A program made the position numbers and the translations under genes. Below are positions 35,626-44,953 of a stretch of DNA of 64,000 bases, piece after piece (position 1 is the stretch's first letter; every line of letters begins with the position of its first letter). The stretch comes from Roseibium album (GTDB taxonomy: Bacteria; Pseudomonadota; Alphaproteobacteria; Rhizobiales; Stappiaceae). A model generated the notes under the pieces. It was not told the DNA's origin. It saw nothing but the letters and a program-made list of their open reading frames with translations, and searched no databases. The DNA lies in the NCBI GenBank assembly GCA_001404055.1, contig CXTY01000005.1, positions 124,001 to 188,000 of the forward strand. Reading direction: 5' to 3'.

Positions 35626-36903
35626 ATGGAAATGCTCTGTAAGCTTTTTGGGCAGTTTGTTGCCGTGACATTAGTGCTTGGTTCTACCGTCCAGGCGCAA
35701 TACTTCGAACATGATCCGAATGATCCCGATTCCTATGCGCCAATTACCCCGGGTGAAAAGCCGGTCATTCCTCTGGACACGGAAGACCCAGCCTATAATC
35801 TTTGGCAAACGCCACGTGAAGGTCTCATGGATGGCCGTGAACCAGGGCCGATAAATGTTCAGCGTTGGCGGGGCGGCGCCGGTTGGTTGGGCATTCCAAC
35901 GTTTTATAAATTGCCTATTGCCTTGACCCCTGAAGACTTAACTGCCGGCGATGTGGATGTAGCTATTTTTGGCGCTCATACCGATATGGGCGGTGGTTAC
36001 CGTGGTGCTGCCTGGGGGCCGAACGCGCTGCGAGCATCGCCCTCTACAGTAGGCTGGGGTGCATTTGGCATGGAGCAGATGCACACACTGGTGAATCCGT
36101 TTGAAGTTTTGACAGTCGTCGATTACGGCGATGCACCTACTGATCCGATGTCGACCGAACGATCCATGCATGCGGTGCGTGGATTCGTGAAAGAAGTCGC
36201 CGGTACGAAAAACAAGAAAGGTAAAAACATCTTTCCGATCGTCATCGGTGGGGATCACTCGCTGATGTATTCCGATGTTGCTGGACTCGCGGATGTTTAT
36301 GGCAAGGGCAACGTCGGAGTGGTCCATTTTGATGCTCATTATGATGCGTCGAAACGTATGTTTGGTCATCTGATTAGCCATGGCCAACCCGTGTATCGGC
36401 TAATTGAAGAAGGGCATGTGCCAGGCAAGAATTTCATTCAGGTTGGTTTGCGTGGATATTACCCGGGTAAGGAAAGTTTCGAATGGATGCGCGAACAAGG
36501 GTTCCGCTATCATACGCTTGCAGAGATTGAAGATCGCGGTTGGCCGGATGTGATGGAAGACATTATTCGTGAGGCACAAGATGGCCCGGAAAACATGTTT
36601 ATTTCGTTCGATATAGATGTGCTGGACCCTGCCTTTATGCCTGGAACGGGCACACCAGAAAGTGCTGGTTTGACTCCTCGCGAAGTGTTCCCCCTAATCC
36701 GACGTCTTTGCGCGGAAAGCAACGTAGTTGGCTTTGAACTGACAGAGCTTCTCCCGTATAGGGACGACGGCTATCAGACGGTCCTGAATTCAGAACGGAT
36801 CGTTCGCGAATGTCTTGTCGGCCTTGCATTGCGCAAAGAAGGCTTGACCGACCCGCATTACCTGAGTCCACTCACGAGGACACATGGGCAAGGTGAAAAC
36901 TGA
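35626..36903 (+). CDS. Exported arginase/agmatinase-family ureohydrolase
   Basis: A 425-residue binuclear metal amidinohydrolase. It has all ureohydrolase signatures: GAHTDMG, IVIGGDHS, VVHFDAHYD (DAHxD) and SFDIDVLDPAFMPGTG. An N-terminal signal peptide (LFGQFVAVTLVLGSTVQA) and about 80 extra residues precede the domain, whereas classical family members are cytoplasmic and about 300-350 residues. It would cleave a guanidino compound to urea in the periplasm; the substrate is unknown. GGGGAG precedes the ATG at 35626. It overlaps the next gene by 20 bp. Confidence 0.83.
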   Translation: MEMLCKLFGQFVAVTLVLGSTVQAQYFEHDPNDPDSYAPITPGEKPVIPLDTEDPAYNLWQTPREGLMDGREPGPINVQRWRGGAGWLGIPTFYKLPIALTPEDLTAGDVDVAIFGAHTDMGGGYRGAAWGPNALRASPSTVGWGAFGMEQMHTLVNPFEVLTVVDYGDAPTDPMSTERSMHAVRGFVKEVAGTKNKKGKNIFPIVIGGDHSLMYSDVAGLADVYGKGNVGVVHFDAHYDASKRMFGHLISHGQPVYRLIEEGHVPGKNFIQVGLRGYYPGKESFEWMREQGFRYHTLAEIEDRGWPDVMEDIIREAQDGPENMFISFDIDVLDPAFMPGTGTPESAGLTPREVFPLIRRLCAESNVVGFELTELLPYRDDGYQTVLNSERIVRECLVGLALRKEGLTDPHYLSPLTRTHGQGEN

Positions 36904-37429
36904 GCTGCTTGCCTTCTGTGTCGTGATGCTGCTGGTTATCTGGCAGGGCGTGGCCTGGGCGGAGCCATTGACAGTTTCTTGGGCGGAATTGCGTACAAAC
37001 CGCCCAGAGACTTGTGTTGTGTTTCTCGATACTTACGAGAACTATTCTACCTGTTCCCCGCAAACGGCGTCTGCGCGGTTATTTTCAAAGAAATATGACG
37101 CTTGTACTCCGGGAACAAAAAACCTCGATGGTCAGACGGTCCGGATCGCAGGCTATGCACACCCGCTCGAATTCGAATTTAGGGACGTGAAGAGTTTCCT
37201 TCTGATACCTCCCTTGCGGCAGGATTGCCGACATCCGCCACCGCCGTTGCCGGACCAGGTGATCGCAGTTGAATTCTCAAAGGGGATGAATGTGACCGCT
37301 GACCCGGTCTGGGTGACAGGAGTCCTTCGGCTCGTGCGCAGCAAGACGCATATCGTGACAACGGCCTATACGCTCGAAGCGACTGCGGTCGTTCCGGCAA
37401 CTATTCCTGACGTTGTGGTCAACGACTAG
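36884..37429 (+). CDS. Exported DUF3299-family protein
   Basis: A 181-residue protein with an N-terminal signal (ELLAFCVVMLLVIWQGVAWA). It has the DUF3299 core: LDGQTVRIAGYAHPLEFE, FLLIPPLRQDCRHPPPPLPDQ and DPVWVTGVLRL (quoted in pieces). The family is periplasmic and often sits with metal-uptake genes; it may handle a metal through the Cys and His residues of DCRHPPPP. It overlaps the ureohydrolase gene by 20 bp, so the two are coupled. It might supply metal to the exported dinuclear enzyme; this is inference. Confidence 0.75.
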   Translation: MGKVKTELLAFCVVMLLVIWQGVAWAEPLTVSWAELRTNRPETCVVFLDTYENYSTCSPQTASARLFSKKYDACTPGTKNLDGQTVRIAGYAHPLEFEFRDVKSFLLIPPLRQDCRHPPPPLPDQVIAVEFSKGMNVTADPVWVTGVLRLVRSKTHIVTTAYTLEATAVVPATIPDVVVND

Positions 37430-37544
37430 AGAAGGGTCATCCACGCACCAAATTGACCAACAGACCTTGAAGTGCATGGGCGAAAGATCATTTACGGTTG
37501 GATGTGGTCAGCTTGAACGGACAGCGTGTATTTGAGGCATTCAT

Positions 37545-38300
37545 ATGATGGATATTACCAGTTGGCGATTGTCAGGTTGCGCCATCTTGTTTATTGCCTG
37601 CATGGCCAGCGTCATGCCTGTCCGGGCTTCCGATCAGATTAAATATGTATACACCACTGCGGAACCGCTTCTTGAAGTGGCGGTCGGTAAGTCCTGCTAT
37701 CCGAATTCCTTCGACAGCTTGCTAAAGGAAGTCGCCAGACTTGCTGAGCGGAAAATCGAGATCAGGCGCTTGCCCTGGAAACGCGCGCAGGTTGAGGCGC
37801 GAAACGCAGACAATGCCGGCATTTTTCCAATCACGAGAAACGCCCGGCGGGAAGATCTTTACGCATGGATCGCGCCTCTGTTTCCGTTCCGGATCGCCTA
37901 TCTGACCCTCGGTAGCAACGAGCCGATCGGATCGCTTGAGGAGGCGCGAGAAAAGACAATTGCCATCAAGGCCGGGAGTTCCTCGGAATTCGTAGCGCGC
38001 AAGCACGGATTGCCTGAAAAAAATGTTGTTGTTGTTTCCTCGCAGGCAACGATCTTGAAAATGCTGAAAGCCGGTCGCGTGGACGGTTGGCTGGTCTGGG
38101 ACTTGATCGCCTATAAGGCAACTCATGAGCATGCGCCTGAAGAAGAACTTCACTTTGGCTATTCCGAGGAGCTTGGAGATCTCTATTTTGCAGCGTCCAG
38201 AAACCTTTCGGTTCGCGAAGCCGAGGTCTGGAGGCAGGCGTTCTTGCGTGCACAGGATATGCAACTTGTTGAGCGTTATCTGGCCTGCCTTCGCCAATAA
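37545..38300 (+). CDS. Stand-alone type-3 periplasmic solute-binding protein
   Basis: A 251-residue protein with a signal peptide (LSGCAILFIACMASVMPVRA) and a family-3 binding-protein fold: IRRLPWKRAQVEAR, AGIFPITRNARRED and IAIKAGSSSEF (quoted in parts). No transporter genes are adjacent, so it may be a sensor partner or use a permease elsewhere. The ligand is unknown. ATG codons at 37545 and 37548 are equivalent starts. Confidence 0.75.
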   Translation: MMDITSWRLSGCAILFIACMASVMPVRASDQIKYVYTTAEPLLEVAVGKSCYPNSFDSLLKEVARLAERKIEIRRLPWKRAQVEARNADNAGIFPITRNARREDLYAWIAPLFPFRIAYLTLGSNEPIGSLEEAREKTIAIKAGSSSEFVARKHGLPEKNVVVVSSQATILKMLKAGRVDGWLVWDLIAYKATHEHAPEEELHFGYSEELGDLYFAASRNLSVREAEVWRQAFLRAQDMQLVERYLACLRQ

Positions 38301-38343
38301 TACCGTTGAACAGGGCTGAAATTGCGCGGTCCTGAGCCGAATT

Positions 38344-39426
38344 TCAGCTCGCCTTCAGTCCACGGACTTCGGAGGCTCGTGCCCCTGGGGTTGTTCCATA
38401 CCAGCGTTTATAGGCGCGGATGAAGGCTGGCGAATCCGAGTAGCCAAGCAAGAAAGCAATTTCGGGGAGTGCCAGTTCACTCTTGCTTAGATACTCTTCA
38501 GAAAGGTTCCGCCTAACACCTTCCAGCACATCTGAGAAAGTGGTTCCCTCGTCATTGAGGCGCCTTGCGAAGGTCCGCTCTGTCATAGCAATTTTCTTTG
38601 CAACCATGCTTGCGGAACTTTGACCTTTCGACAGACCGTTGATGATGTGAAATTCAACATTGGAAATAAAGGATTTGGGTGCGCTGCTTCGCTTGTCCAA
38701 AATGCCATCGGCGATGTTGGACATCAGTTTTACAAGGTCGGTATCCGCATGCACGAGAGGCGTGTCGAGGTCAGGTGTGCGAAAGACGATCCCGTGAATG
38801 TCGCTGCCGAAATGAACGGGGCAACCGAAGAAAAGTTTCATTTCCGCTGGTGTCTCGGTCCTTTGGTGATGAAAGTGGATTTCTGCAGGTCGCAGGGTAC
38901 GGCCGGTGCCGTGGCGATAGTTGGTTAGCAGGGCGGCCATGCCGGCCTCATTCGCTTGCCGTTGAAGGTAGGATCCACGGTCGGTTTCACGATAGATCAG
39001 TTGGGTTGTCTCTTTTTCCCTGTTGAAGGCAAGGCGATAACCGTCAACGAAGATGTTGATGTATTTGACGTGGTTAAGGATCGCCTGCTCAAGCGTGGCT
39101 GACGCAATGCCGAGATAGGCGATTACACCGAAGGATCCTGTGGGCGTGGATTTGCCAACATGAAAGCCGAAAAGATCGTTGCGCGTGTACCTTGCTGCCT
39201 CTTCGAAAAATGCATCGGATTTTCGGAGCGGAAGTCTTCGGTCGAAAGCGTTGAAATCTGATGGTGTGAGTTCGCTGGACTTCAAAACAGAAGTGCAGTC
39301 CTCTCCCTGCTGCTCCAGCGCTTCGACGGCGGCCTTGACCCATACGGCGTCTACTTCAGCTTCGCTCAACACACTCTCCGGCAACCGATTGGCATGAAAT
39401 GACAGCATATTGGCATTTGGGAACAA
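38344..39426 (-). CDS. AraC-family transcriptional regulator
   Basis: A 360-residue regulator with an N-terminal AraC_binding_2-like (OruR/ArgR-type) domain (about residues 30-220) and a C-terminal double helix-turn-helix (about 255-350: ASMVAKKIAMTERTFARRL and LPEIAFLLGYSDSPAFIRAYKRW, in parts). It converges with the solute-binding gene. The target and ligand are unknown. Confidence 0.88.
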   Translation of the reverse strand: MFPNANMLSFHANRLPESVLSEAEVDAVWVKAAVEALEQQGEDCTSVLKSSELTPSDFNAFDRRLPLRKSDAFFEEAARYTRNDLFGFHVGKSTPTGSFGVIAYLGIASATLEQAILNHVKYINIFVDGYRLAFNREKETTQLIYRETDRGSYLQRQANEAGMAALLTNYRHGTGRTLRPAEIHFHHQRTETPAEMKLFFGCPVHFGSDIHGIVFRTPDLDTPLVHADTDLVKLMSNIADGILDKRSSAPKSFISNVEFHIINGLSKGQSSASMVAKKIAMTERTFARRLNDEGTTFSDVLEGVRRNLSEEYLSKSELALPEIAFLLGYSDSPAFIRAYKRWYGTTPGARASEVRGLKAS

Positions 39427-39869
39427 TCAAAAGCTGCAGATCATACCTAAATCAAGGGCGAACAGACGGGATGAAGAAGAAATACCAATTCCGCGCGATG
39501 GTACCGTCTAAAAGCAATAACAATGCATTGCGGAATATATGGCAACTCTGGCTGCACGGTCGTCCGCTGGATCACCACCTTCCCACAGGTTGTGAAACGT
39601 GGACTCTGGCCCCATCGCCACAGCAAATCGGCAGCCCATTAACCGCGCTTTTGCGCGGTTTTTTGTTTTGTAGCGCCTGTAGATTGACCAATCGGGATAA
39701 GGCGACGAATACCTTTGCTTGAATGCCAAGCCCGCTGCGTACAAGTCATCAGAAAATTTCCGATTGTGCTGGTGATTGTGCGGCACTAGCGTGGAAGAAA
39801 TTGGTAGGGACCTCTTTTTGAGTCGCTTCCGCCACACCTTCCAACCGCATTTCTTCTACGAGGCGTTTC
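39427..39869. other. Gene-free stretch with an orphan plus-strand terminator
   Basis: About 440 bp between the AraC and aminotransferase genes. Open frames here show no family resemblance. The terminator at 39641-39670 has no plus-strand gene ahead of it, so a small RNA might end there. Confidence 0.4.
39641..39670 (+). terminator. Rho-independent terminator without an upstream gene
   Basis: AACCGCGC (39641-39648), TTTT loop, GCGCGGTT (39653-39660), followed by TTTTGTTTTG. It is a textbook intrinsic terminator on the plus strand. Confidence 0.75.
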
Positions 39870-41222
39870 ATGGCGCAGCTGCCCAATTCACTCGAAGCCC
39901 GCGATACCGCAGTCCAGCTTCATTCCTATGCCGATGCCCGCCGTCAGGAAGAAACCGGCGCGATGGTGATCGAAAAAGGCGATGGCATCTATGTCGAGGA
40001 CATCAACGGCAAGCGTTATATTGAAGGTATGGCAGGCCTGTGGAGCGTCGCTGTTGGCTTTGGCGAAAAGCGTCTGGTGGAGGCCGCTGCCCGCCAGATG
40101 GAGAAGCTGCCCTACTATCACACCTTCACCTACAAGACCCACGGACCGTCGATCGAGCTGGCTGAAAAGCTGATCGAGATGGCACCGGTGCCAATGTCAA
40201 AGGTCTATTTCACCAACTCCGGTTCAGAGGCCAATGACACGGCTATCAAGCTGATCTGGTATCGCTCAAACGCGCTGGGTCAACCAGAACGCAAGAAGCT
40301 CATTTCGCGGGTGCGGGGCTATCACGGCGTCACACTTGCCTCGGCCAGCCTGACAGGTCTGCCCAACAATCACCGCTCTTTCGACCTGCCAATCGAACAG
40401 GTTCTGCACACGACCTGTCCGCACTATCGCACAATGAAAAAGGATGGTGAGAGCGAAGCGGATTTTGCGCGCCGCTGTGCGCAGGACCTGGAAGACATGA
40501 TCTTGGCGGAAGGGCCTGAAACCATTGCCGCGTTCTTTGCCGAGCCCGTCATGGGAGCTGGCGGGGTGGTTGTCCCGCCAGACGGGTACTGGGAAGCCGT
40601 GCAGCCGGTCTTGAAGAAATACGACATACTGTTTGTCGCCGATGAAGTGATCTGCGGCTTTGGCCGCACGGGCAACATGTTCGGGACTGAAACCTACGAC
40701 CTGCAACCGGACATCATGACGCTTTCCAAGGCGCTGTCCTCGTCCTATCAACCGATTTCGGCACTGTTGATCAATGACAAGGTCTACCAGCCGATAGCCG
40801 ATGAATCGCAACGCATCGGCGTGTTGGGTCATGGCTATACCGGCAGCGGCCATCCGGTTGCTGCCGCCGTTGCGCTGGAAAATCTCAAGATCATCGAAGA
40901 GCGCAATCTGGTGACCTATGTGAAATCTATCGCACCAACCTTCCAGAAGCGTCTCGCCGCACTGGCTGCAAATCCGCTGGTGATAGAAACGCGGGGTATC
41001 GGCCTGATTGGGGCTGTGGAGCTTTCCCATGAAGCCTTGGCAGAAACGCCGGGCGCGCTGGGCGCGCGTACCAATGCGGCTTTCCATGAAAAGGGACTGA
41101 TATCCCGCAACATGATGGACGCCATGGCGATCTGCCCGCCGTTGATCATTACAGAAAACCAAGTGAACGAGATGTTCGACATTGCCGAAGCCGGTATCCA
41201 GGCTGTCGCAGATAGTCTTTGA
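39870..41222 (+). CDS. Class III omega-aminotransferase
   Basis: A 450-residue fold-type I PLP enzyme with lysine K287 in TLSKALSSSYQP, YFTNSGSEANDTA and FVADEVICGFGRTG. It transfers amino groups from an omega-amino compound (beta-alanine, GABA, taurine or amines) to pyruvate or another keto acid. The full length is typical. It is 2 bp from anmK. The donor cannot be assigned from sequence. Confidence 0.9.
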   Translation: MAQLPNSLEARDTAVQLHSYADARRQEETGAMVIEKGDGIYVEDINGKRYIEGMAGLWSVAVGFGEKRLVEAAARQMEKLPYYHTFTYKTHGPSIELAEKLIEMAPVPMSKVYFTNSGSEANDTAIKLIWYRSNALGQPERKKLISRVRGYHGVTLASASLTGLPNNHRSFDLPIEQVLHTTCPHYRTMKKDGESEADFARRCAQDLEDMILAEGPETIAAFFAEPVMGAGGVVVPPDGYWEAVQPVLKKYDILFVADEVICGFGRTGNMFGTETYDLQPDIMTLSKALSSSYQPISALLINDKVYQPIADESQRIGVLGHGYTGSGHPVAAAVALENLKIIEERNLVTYVKSIAPTFQKRLAALAANPLVIETRGIGLIGAVELSHEALAETPGALGARTNAAFHEKGLISRNMMDAMAICPPLIITENQVNEMFDIAEAGIQAVADSL

Positions 41223-41224
41223 TC

Positions 41225-42304
41225 ATGTGGAAAATCGTCGGATCCATAAGCGGCACGTCAGCAGACGGAATTGATCTGGCTGAGATTGAAACTGACGGGG
41301 TTACAGTGTCTCGTTTCGGGCCAGCGGAAACCACCGCCTACCGGTCCGAGACCAAGCGCCGGGTTCTGGATGCCGCTGCCAGAAAAGGGCAGGGCCGCGA
41401 AGACTGGCCCGGGTTGGCGCAAGCCGTCTCGCAGGATCATGCAGATGCGATCCGTGGGTTCCTGGACCGGAACGCGCTTCAGCCGGATGCGATTGTCTTT
41501 CATGGGCAGACCGTCTGGCATGATCCGAAGGCGGGTGAGACCGTGCAGCTTGGCGATCCGCAGGCGCTTGCCAATGCGCTGAAGCTACCCGTCATCGGTG
41601 ATGTACGGCTGGCGGATATGGCTTCAGGCGGCGAGGGCGCACCGCTGGTTCCCGTCTACCATCAGGCGCTCGCCAAGACACTTGTGGGCTCAGACAAGGA
41701 ACCACTTTGTTTCCTGAACATCGGCGGTGTCTCAAACCTCACCTATGTCGACGGCGAAGATCTGCTTGCCTTTGATATTGGTCCGGGAAACGCGCTTCTG
41801 GACGACTGGGTTCGCAGGCAGGGTGCCGGGGACTTCGATGAGGGCGGCAAAATATCCGCTAGCGGTCAGGTGGATGTCACCAGGCTCAGGGAGGCTCTGA
41901 AACACCAGTTCCTGTCCGAACCCGGACCCAAATCACTCGACCGCTACAGTTTTTCCGGAGATTTTGTCGAAGGTCTGACCCTGGAAGACGGGGCTGCCAC
42001 CTTGCTTGCCTTTACAGCCGAGACAATAGCCAAGGCGGAAACGCTCCTTCCCAAAAAGCCGAAACTCTGGTTAGTCTGTGGCGGCGGGCGGCTTAATCCG
42101 GTGCTGATGAGGGCCTTGGACAAGCTGCTTGCGGGTGACGTCGTTTCTGCTGATGATTATCAGATCGACGGGGACGCCCTTGAGGCCCAGGCCATGGCGT
42201 TTTTGGGAGCGCGGCTCAAGGCTCGATTGCCGACGACGTTTCCTCAAACAACGGGGGTGAGCAAGCCAGTGGTGGGGGGGAAGCACTTCTCGCCTGAGGG
42301 CTGA
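41225..42304 (+). CDS. anmK: Anhydro-N-acetylmuramic acid kinase AnmK
   Basis: A 359-residue AnmK. It has the phosphate loop SISGTSADGID, the catalytic-region FHGQTVWHDP, IGDVRLADMASGGEGAPLVP (in parts), FLNIGGVSNLTY and LVCGGGRLNP. It phosphorylates 1,6-anhydro-MurNAc during peptidoglycan recycling. The ATG at 41225 lies 2 bp after the aminotransferase stop; a TTG at 41219 is also in frame. Usual anmK neighbours such as tyrS are not present. Confidence 0.93.
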   Translation: MWKIVGSISGTSADGIDLAEIETDGVTVSRFGPAETTAYRSETKRRVLDAAARKGQGREDWPGLAQAVSQDHADAIRGFLDRNALQPDAIVFHGQTVWHDPKAGETVQLGDPQALANALKLPVIGDVRLADMASGGEGAPLVPVYHQALAKTLVGSDKEPLCFLNIGGVSNLTYVDGEDLLAFDIGPGNALLDDWVRRQGAGDFDEGGKISASGQVDVTRLREALKHQFLSEPGPKSLDRYSFSGDFVEGLTLEDGAATLLAFTAETIAKAETLLPKKPKLWLVCGGGRLNPVLMRALDKLLAGDVVSADDYQIDGDALEAQAMAFLGARLKARLPTTFPQTTGVSKPVVGGKHFSPEG

Positions 42305-42343
42305 TTAAGCGAACCGCGAGTAAGCAATCCGCAGACATCCATC

Positions 42344-43270
42344 TTATTCGTATTCAACTGCGACAACTTCCTGGACTTCAGGATCATTCAGATTGCTCAG
42401 ATCAATATAATGCACCGGAATGTCGATCGTTTTGCCGAACGCTTCGTTGTTCAGGGCCTTGATCAGGGTCTTCGTTCCAAGATAACCCATTCTGAAAGGG
42501 TGTTGCACGACCAGTCCAGATATTTCGTTGGACTTAAGGGCAGCGAGCAACAAGGGCGTGAAGTCAAACCCTATGTGGTGAATTTGACCGGCAAGACCCA
42601 TCTGCTTGAGCGTCAGCAACGCGCCGATAGTCGAGGATTCATTCGGAGTAAATATTGCATCGACCTGCAATCCACTTTGAAATAGCAGTGCTGTGTTTTC
42701 ACGGGCTTCACCGACAGTCGAACCGATGTAACCATCATGGACCACTTCAATATCGGTGTCGTTCAATGCATGCAGGAACCCGGTTTCCCTCTCAGTCGTT
42801 GAAATTACGCCTTCGAGCATTCGGAGCAAGGCTACTGTTCCCTTGCCGTTCAACCGTTTAGCCATTTCTCTGCCTGCAAGCGCTCCAGCATTGAAATTGT
42901 TTGTTTTCACCACACTGATGGGAGCGCCCCCCATATCACGGTCGACATAGACAACGGGCGTTCCAAGCTCGGCCAACCTAGGAACGCTGGACAAAATGTC
43001 CAGTGAATTTGGCGCAAGAACGATCCCCTTGCATCCCTCATCAAGTGCTTTTTCGATGATGTATTTTTGCGCCGCTTCGTTGGTTTCCGTATTTGGCGAC
43101 CTGACATAGGTCAGCAATTTTTCTTCTTTCGCGGCGGTTTCTGCTCCCCTGATCACTTCACGCCAGAACAGATGCTCCGCACCTGCAGGTATGACGCCGA
43201 TACAAGACGCCTGTACATGCAGCGACGCGCACAGCAAGACAAAAACTGCGGTCAGACTTCGAATACACAT
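42344..43270 (-). CDS. Stand-alone ribose-type periplasmic sugar-binding protein
   Basis: A 308-residue Peripla_BP_4-type binding protein with a signal peptide (LTAVFVLLCASLHVQA) and typical blocks: GIVLAPNSLDILS, VVYVDRDMGG, EGVISTTERETGF and AIFTPNESSTIG. No ABC ATPase or permease flanks it. It lies divergent from a GntR regulator, and the ligand is unknown. It could serve a distant transporter or a sensor. Confidence 0.8.
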   Translation of the reverse strand: MCIRSLTAVFVLLCASLHVQASCIGVIPAGAEHLFWREVIRGAETAAKEEKLLTYVRSPNTETNEAAQKYIIEKALDEGCKGIVLAPNSLDILSSVPRLAELGTPVVYVDRDMGGAPISVVKTNNFNAGALAGREMAKRLNGKGTVALLRMLEGVISTTERETGFLHALNDTDIEVVHDGYIGSTVGEARENTALLFQSGLQVDAIFTPNESSTIGALLTLKQMGLAGQIHHIGFDFTPLLLAALKSNEISGLVVQHPFRMGYLGTKTLIKALNNEAFGKTIDIPVHYIDLSNLNDPEVQEVVAVEYE

Positions 43271-43547
43271 GATTCCAGCTTCCAGACGTGTGAAAGCAGA
43301 CAGGCCCGATGGCGTGGATTTCCTGAATGTTCCGGGAGCTGTAATGGTACCTCAGGTTCGGTTGGTTCGTTAGGTTTTTCTCACCTGCTTGGGAGCGAAA
43401 ACCGCTTTAAATATAGATCCTTATCAAGGTCATACATTGTTGCAATGGAATAATTGCGTAGGTTTCTGCCAGATTGCGAATGGATGGAGGGGCCTTCCAA
43501 ATCGAAGCTGCCTTGCACGAAGCGTGTCAACCGGCTAACCAAGTTGC

Positions 43548-44165
43548 ATGAACGGATCTGAAATCTACAAGCGGCTGATCGGCCTGATTGAAGAGCGCAC
43601 CCTGAAACCGGGTGACCGCTTGCGAGAAGCTGATCTTGCGGAGGAGTTCGGGGTTTCCCGGACGCCAATCCGTGAAGGATTGAAACGGTTGGAGGCCCAG
43701 GGCCTCGCTGCACATGAGCCCAACCGGGGCATGGTGATCCCGACGCTTGATCCCAATCAGATCAATGAAGTCTATTTCATGCGCGAGGTGCTGGAAGGAA
43801 CAGCTGCCGGGCTGGCTGCCAAACATGCTTCCGAGCCGGAGATCGAAATCCTGCAGGACCTAGTAGCGGCCGACCGCAAGCGCATTACCGACAAGGACAG
43901 TCTGGTGCGGTCCAACCGGGAGTTCCACCGGCGCCTTTGCCTCGCCTCGCACAACCGGTATCTGGTCGACCAAATCGAGCATTTGAGACTGTCGCTGATC
44001 CTGATGGCCGGAACGACACTGGATACACCGGAGCGCCGGGAAACGGCGGTCGAGGAACATGCGGCGATTGTTTCGGCTATTGCCAATGGTGATCGCAAGA
44101 AGGCCGAAACCGCCGCCCGGCTTCACATCTTTCATGCACACAAAACGCGGCTGCAGCAGATTTAG
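43548..44165 (+). CDS. GntR-family (FadR subfamily, FCD domain) regulator
   Basis: A 205-residue regulator with an N-terminal winged helix (LREADLAEEFGVSRTPIREG) and a C-terminal FCD ligand-binding domain, with the metal-coordinating DxxFHRRL-like segment SNREFHRRL and late HAAIVSAIANGD. It probably controls a catabolic pathway; the divergent binding protein is a candidate target. The inducer is unknown. Confidence 0.88.
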   Translation: MNGSEIYKRLIGLIEERTLKPGDRLREADLAEEFGVSRTPIREGLKRLEAQGLAAHEPNRGMVIPTLDPNQINEVYFMREVLEGTAAGLAAKHASEPEIEILQDLVAADRKRITDKDSLVRSNREFHRRLCLASHNRYLVDQIEHLRLSLILMAGTTLDTPERRETAVEEHAAIVSAIANGDRKKAETAARLHIFHAHKTRLQQI

Positions 44166-44217
44166 AAGTTTCCTCCAAAGTGCTGACTTGGAGATTTGCT
44201 GCTGTCGCTCTGAGGTC

Positions 44218-44649
44218 TCAGGCGTTATCCGCTAGGCGCTGCTTCGGATAGGCGGCTGCACGCATGACGTCTGCCAGCAATTGGTAGGCTGAAATCCAGG
44301 CGTTGCGGACCTCCGGTGTGAACTCATCGCCAAGTCCCTTTTTCAGGGTTCGAAGCAGGGCGTTGCCGACAAAGGTGTAGTGCCGCTCTGTGACACCATA
44401 ATCGATGTGTTTGACGGCAAGCTTTTCCGCTGCCGGCACGATGACATCGGTATGCTCAAGATTGTTCACGACCATTGTCAGTGCGGTGAGCAGTTTCCTG
44501 CCCTGGCTTTTCATGTTGCCTCTGAACATTTTCTTGAGCGTCGGGTCGATTGCAAATAGCTCTTGATAGAAAATTTCCGGAACCTTGTCGCCGAGTGTCG
44601 CTGCCTTGCCAAAAGTTTCCTGAACAATTTTGATTTCACGCCTATTCAC
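44218..44649 (-). CDS. Single-domain bacterial globin
   Basis: A 143-residue globin of the Vitreoscilla-hemoglobin/flavohemoglobin-globin type, with the proximal histidine in LAVKHIDYGV and MFRGNMKSQGRKL in the CD region. It would bind oxygen or nitric oxide; no reductase domain is attached. It is monocistronic with a dyad upstream (44681-44698). FNR- or NO-responsive control is possible but unproven. Confidence 0.9.
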   Translation of the reverse strand: MNRREIKIVQETFGKAATLGDKVPEIFYQELFAIDPTLKKMFRGNMKSQGRKLLTALTMVVNNLEHTDVIVPAAEKLAVKHIDYGVTERHYTFVGNALLRTLKKGLGDEFTPEVRNAWISAYQLLADVMRAAAYPKQRLADNA

Positions 44650-44680
44650 TGCAACCTCCAGAGATAAGTCCGATAGATTA

Positions 44681-44698
44681 ATTGTAAATTGTTACAAT
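44681..44698. promoter_or_regulatory. Dyad upstream of the globin gene
   Basis: ATTGTAA-ATTG-TTACAAT has perfect 7-bp arms, 32 bp ahead of the globin start. It resembles but does not match the FNR/DNR consensus, since the TTG and CAA halves are 10 bp apart instead of 8. The regulator is unknown. Confidence 0.45.
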
Positions 44699-44953
44699 AA
44701 TCTTGTGCGAATTAAGAAGTGCAAGTAACTCATGCAATAATTTCCAACAAGTAGACAATTTTATGAATTTGAAAATCAGGATTAGTCCCTTTTTTTGAGA
44801 ATATCAGTAACTTACTCCGCGGTTATTAGGGTGCCGTGTTTGAGTGGCAGTCCTATTGCAGATTCCAGCTGGCTACCCGGTTTCACGCGTTAATTGCGAT
44901 GCCACCCCGGTCAGGTCAATTTATCTGGACATGGGTTTAGACGCGGGCCCTAG
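44699..44953. other. AT-rich non-coding region between globin and serine-deaminase genes
   Basis: Together with the globin leader this leaves about 300 bp without a gene. No repeat or RNA structure was recognised. Confidence 0.35.

Noticed and set aside
39471-39722. Possible small gene starting MKKKYQFR
   Set aside because: It runs across a clear intrinsic terminator and has no recognisable family.
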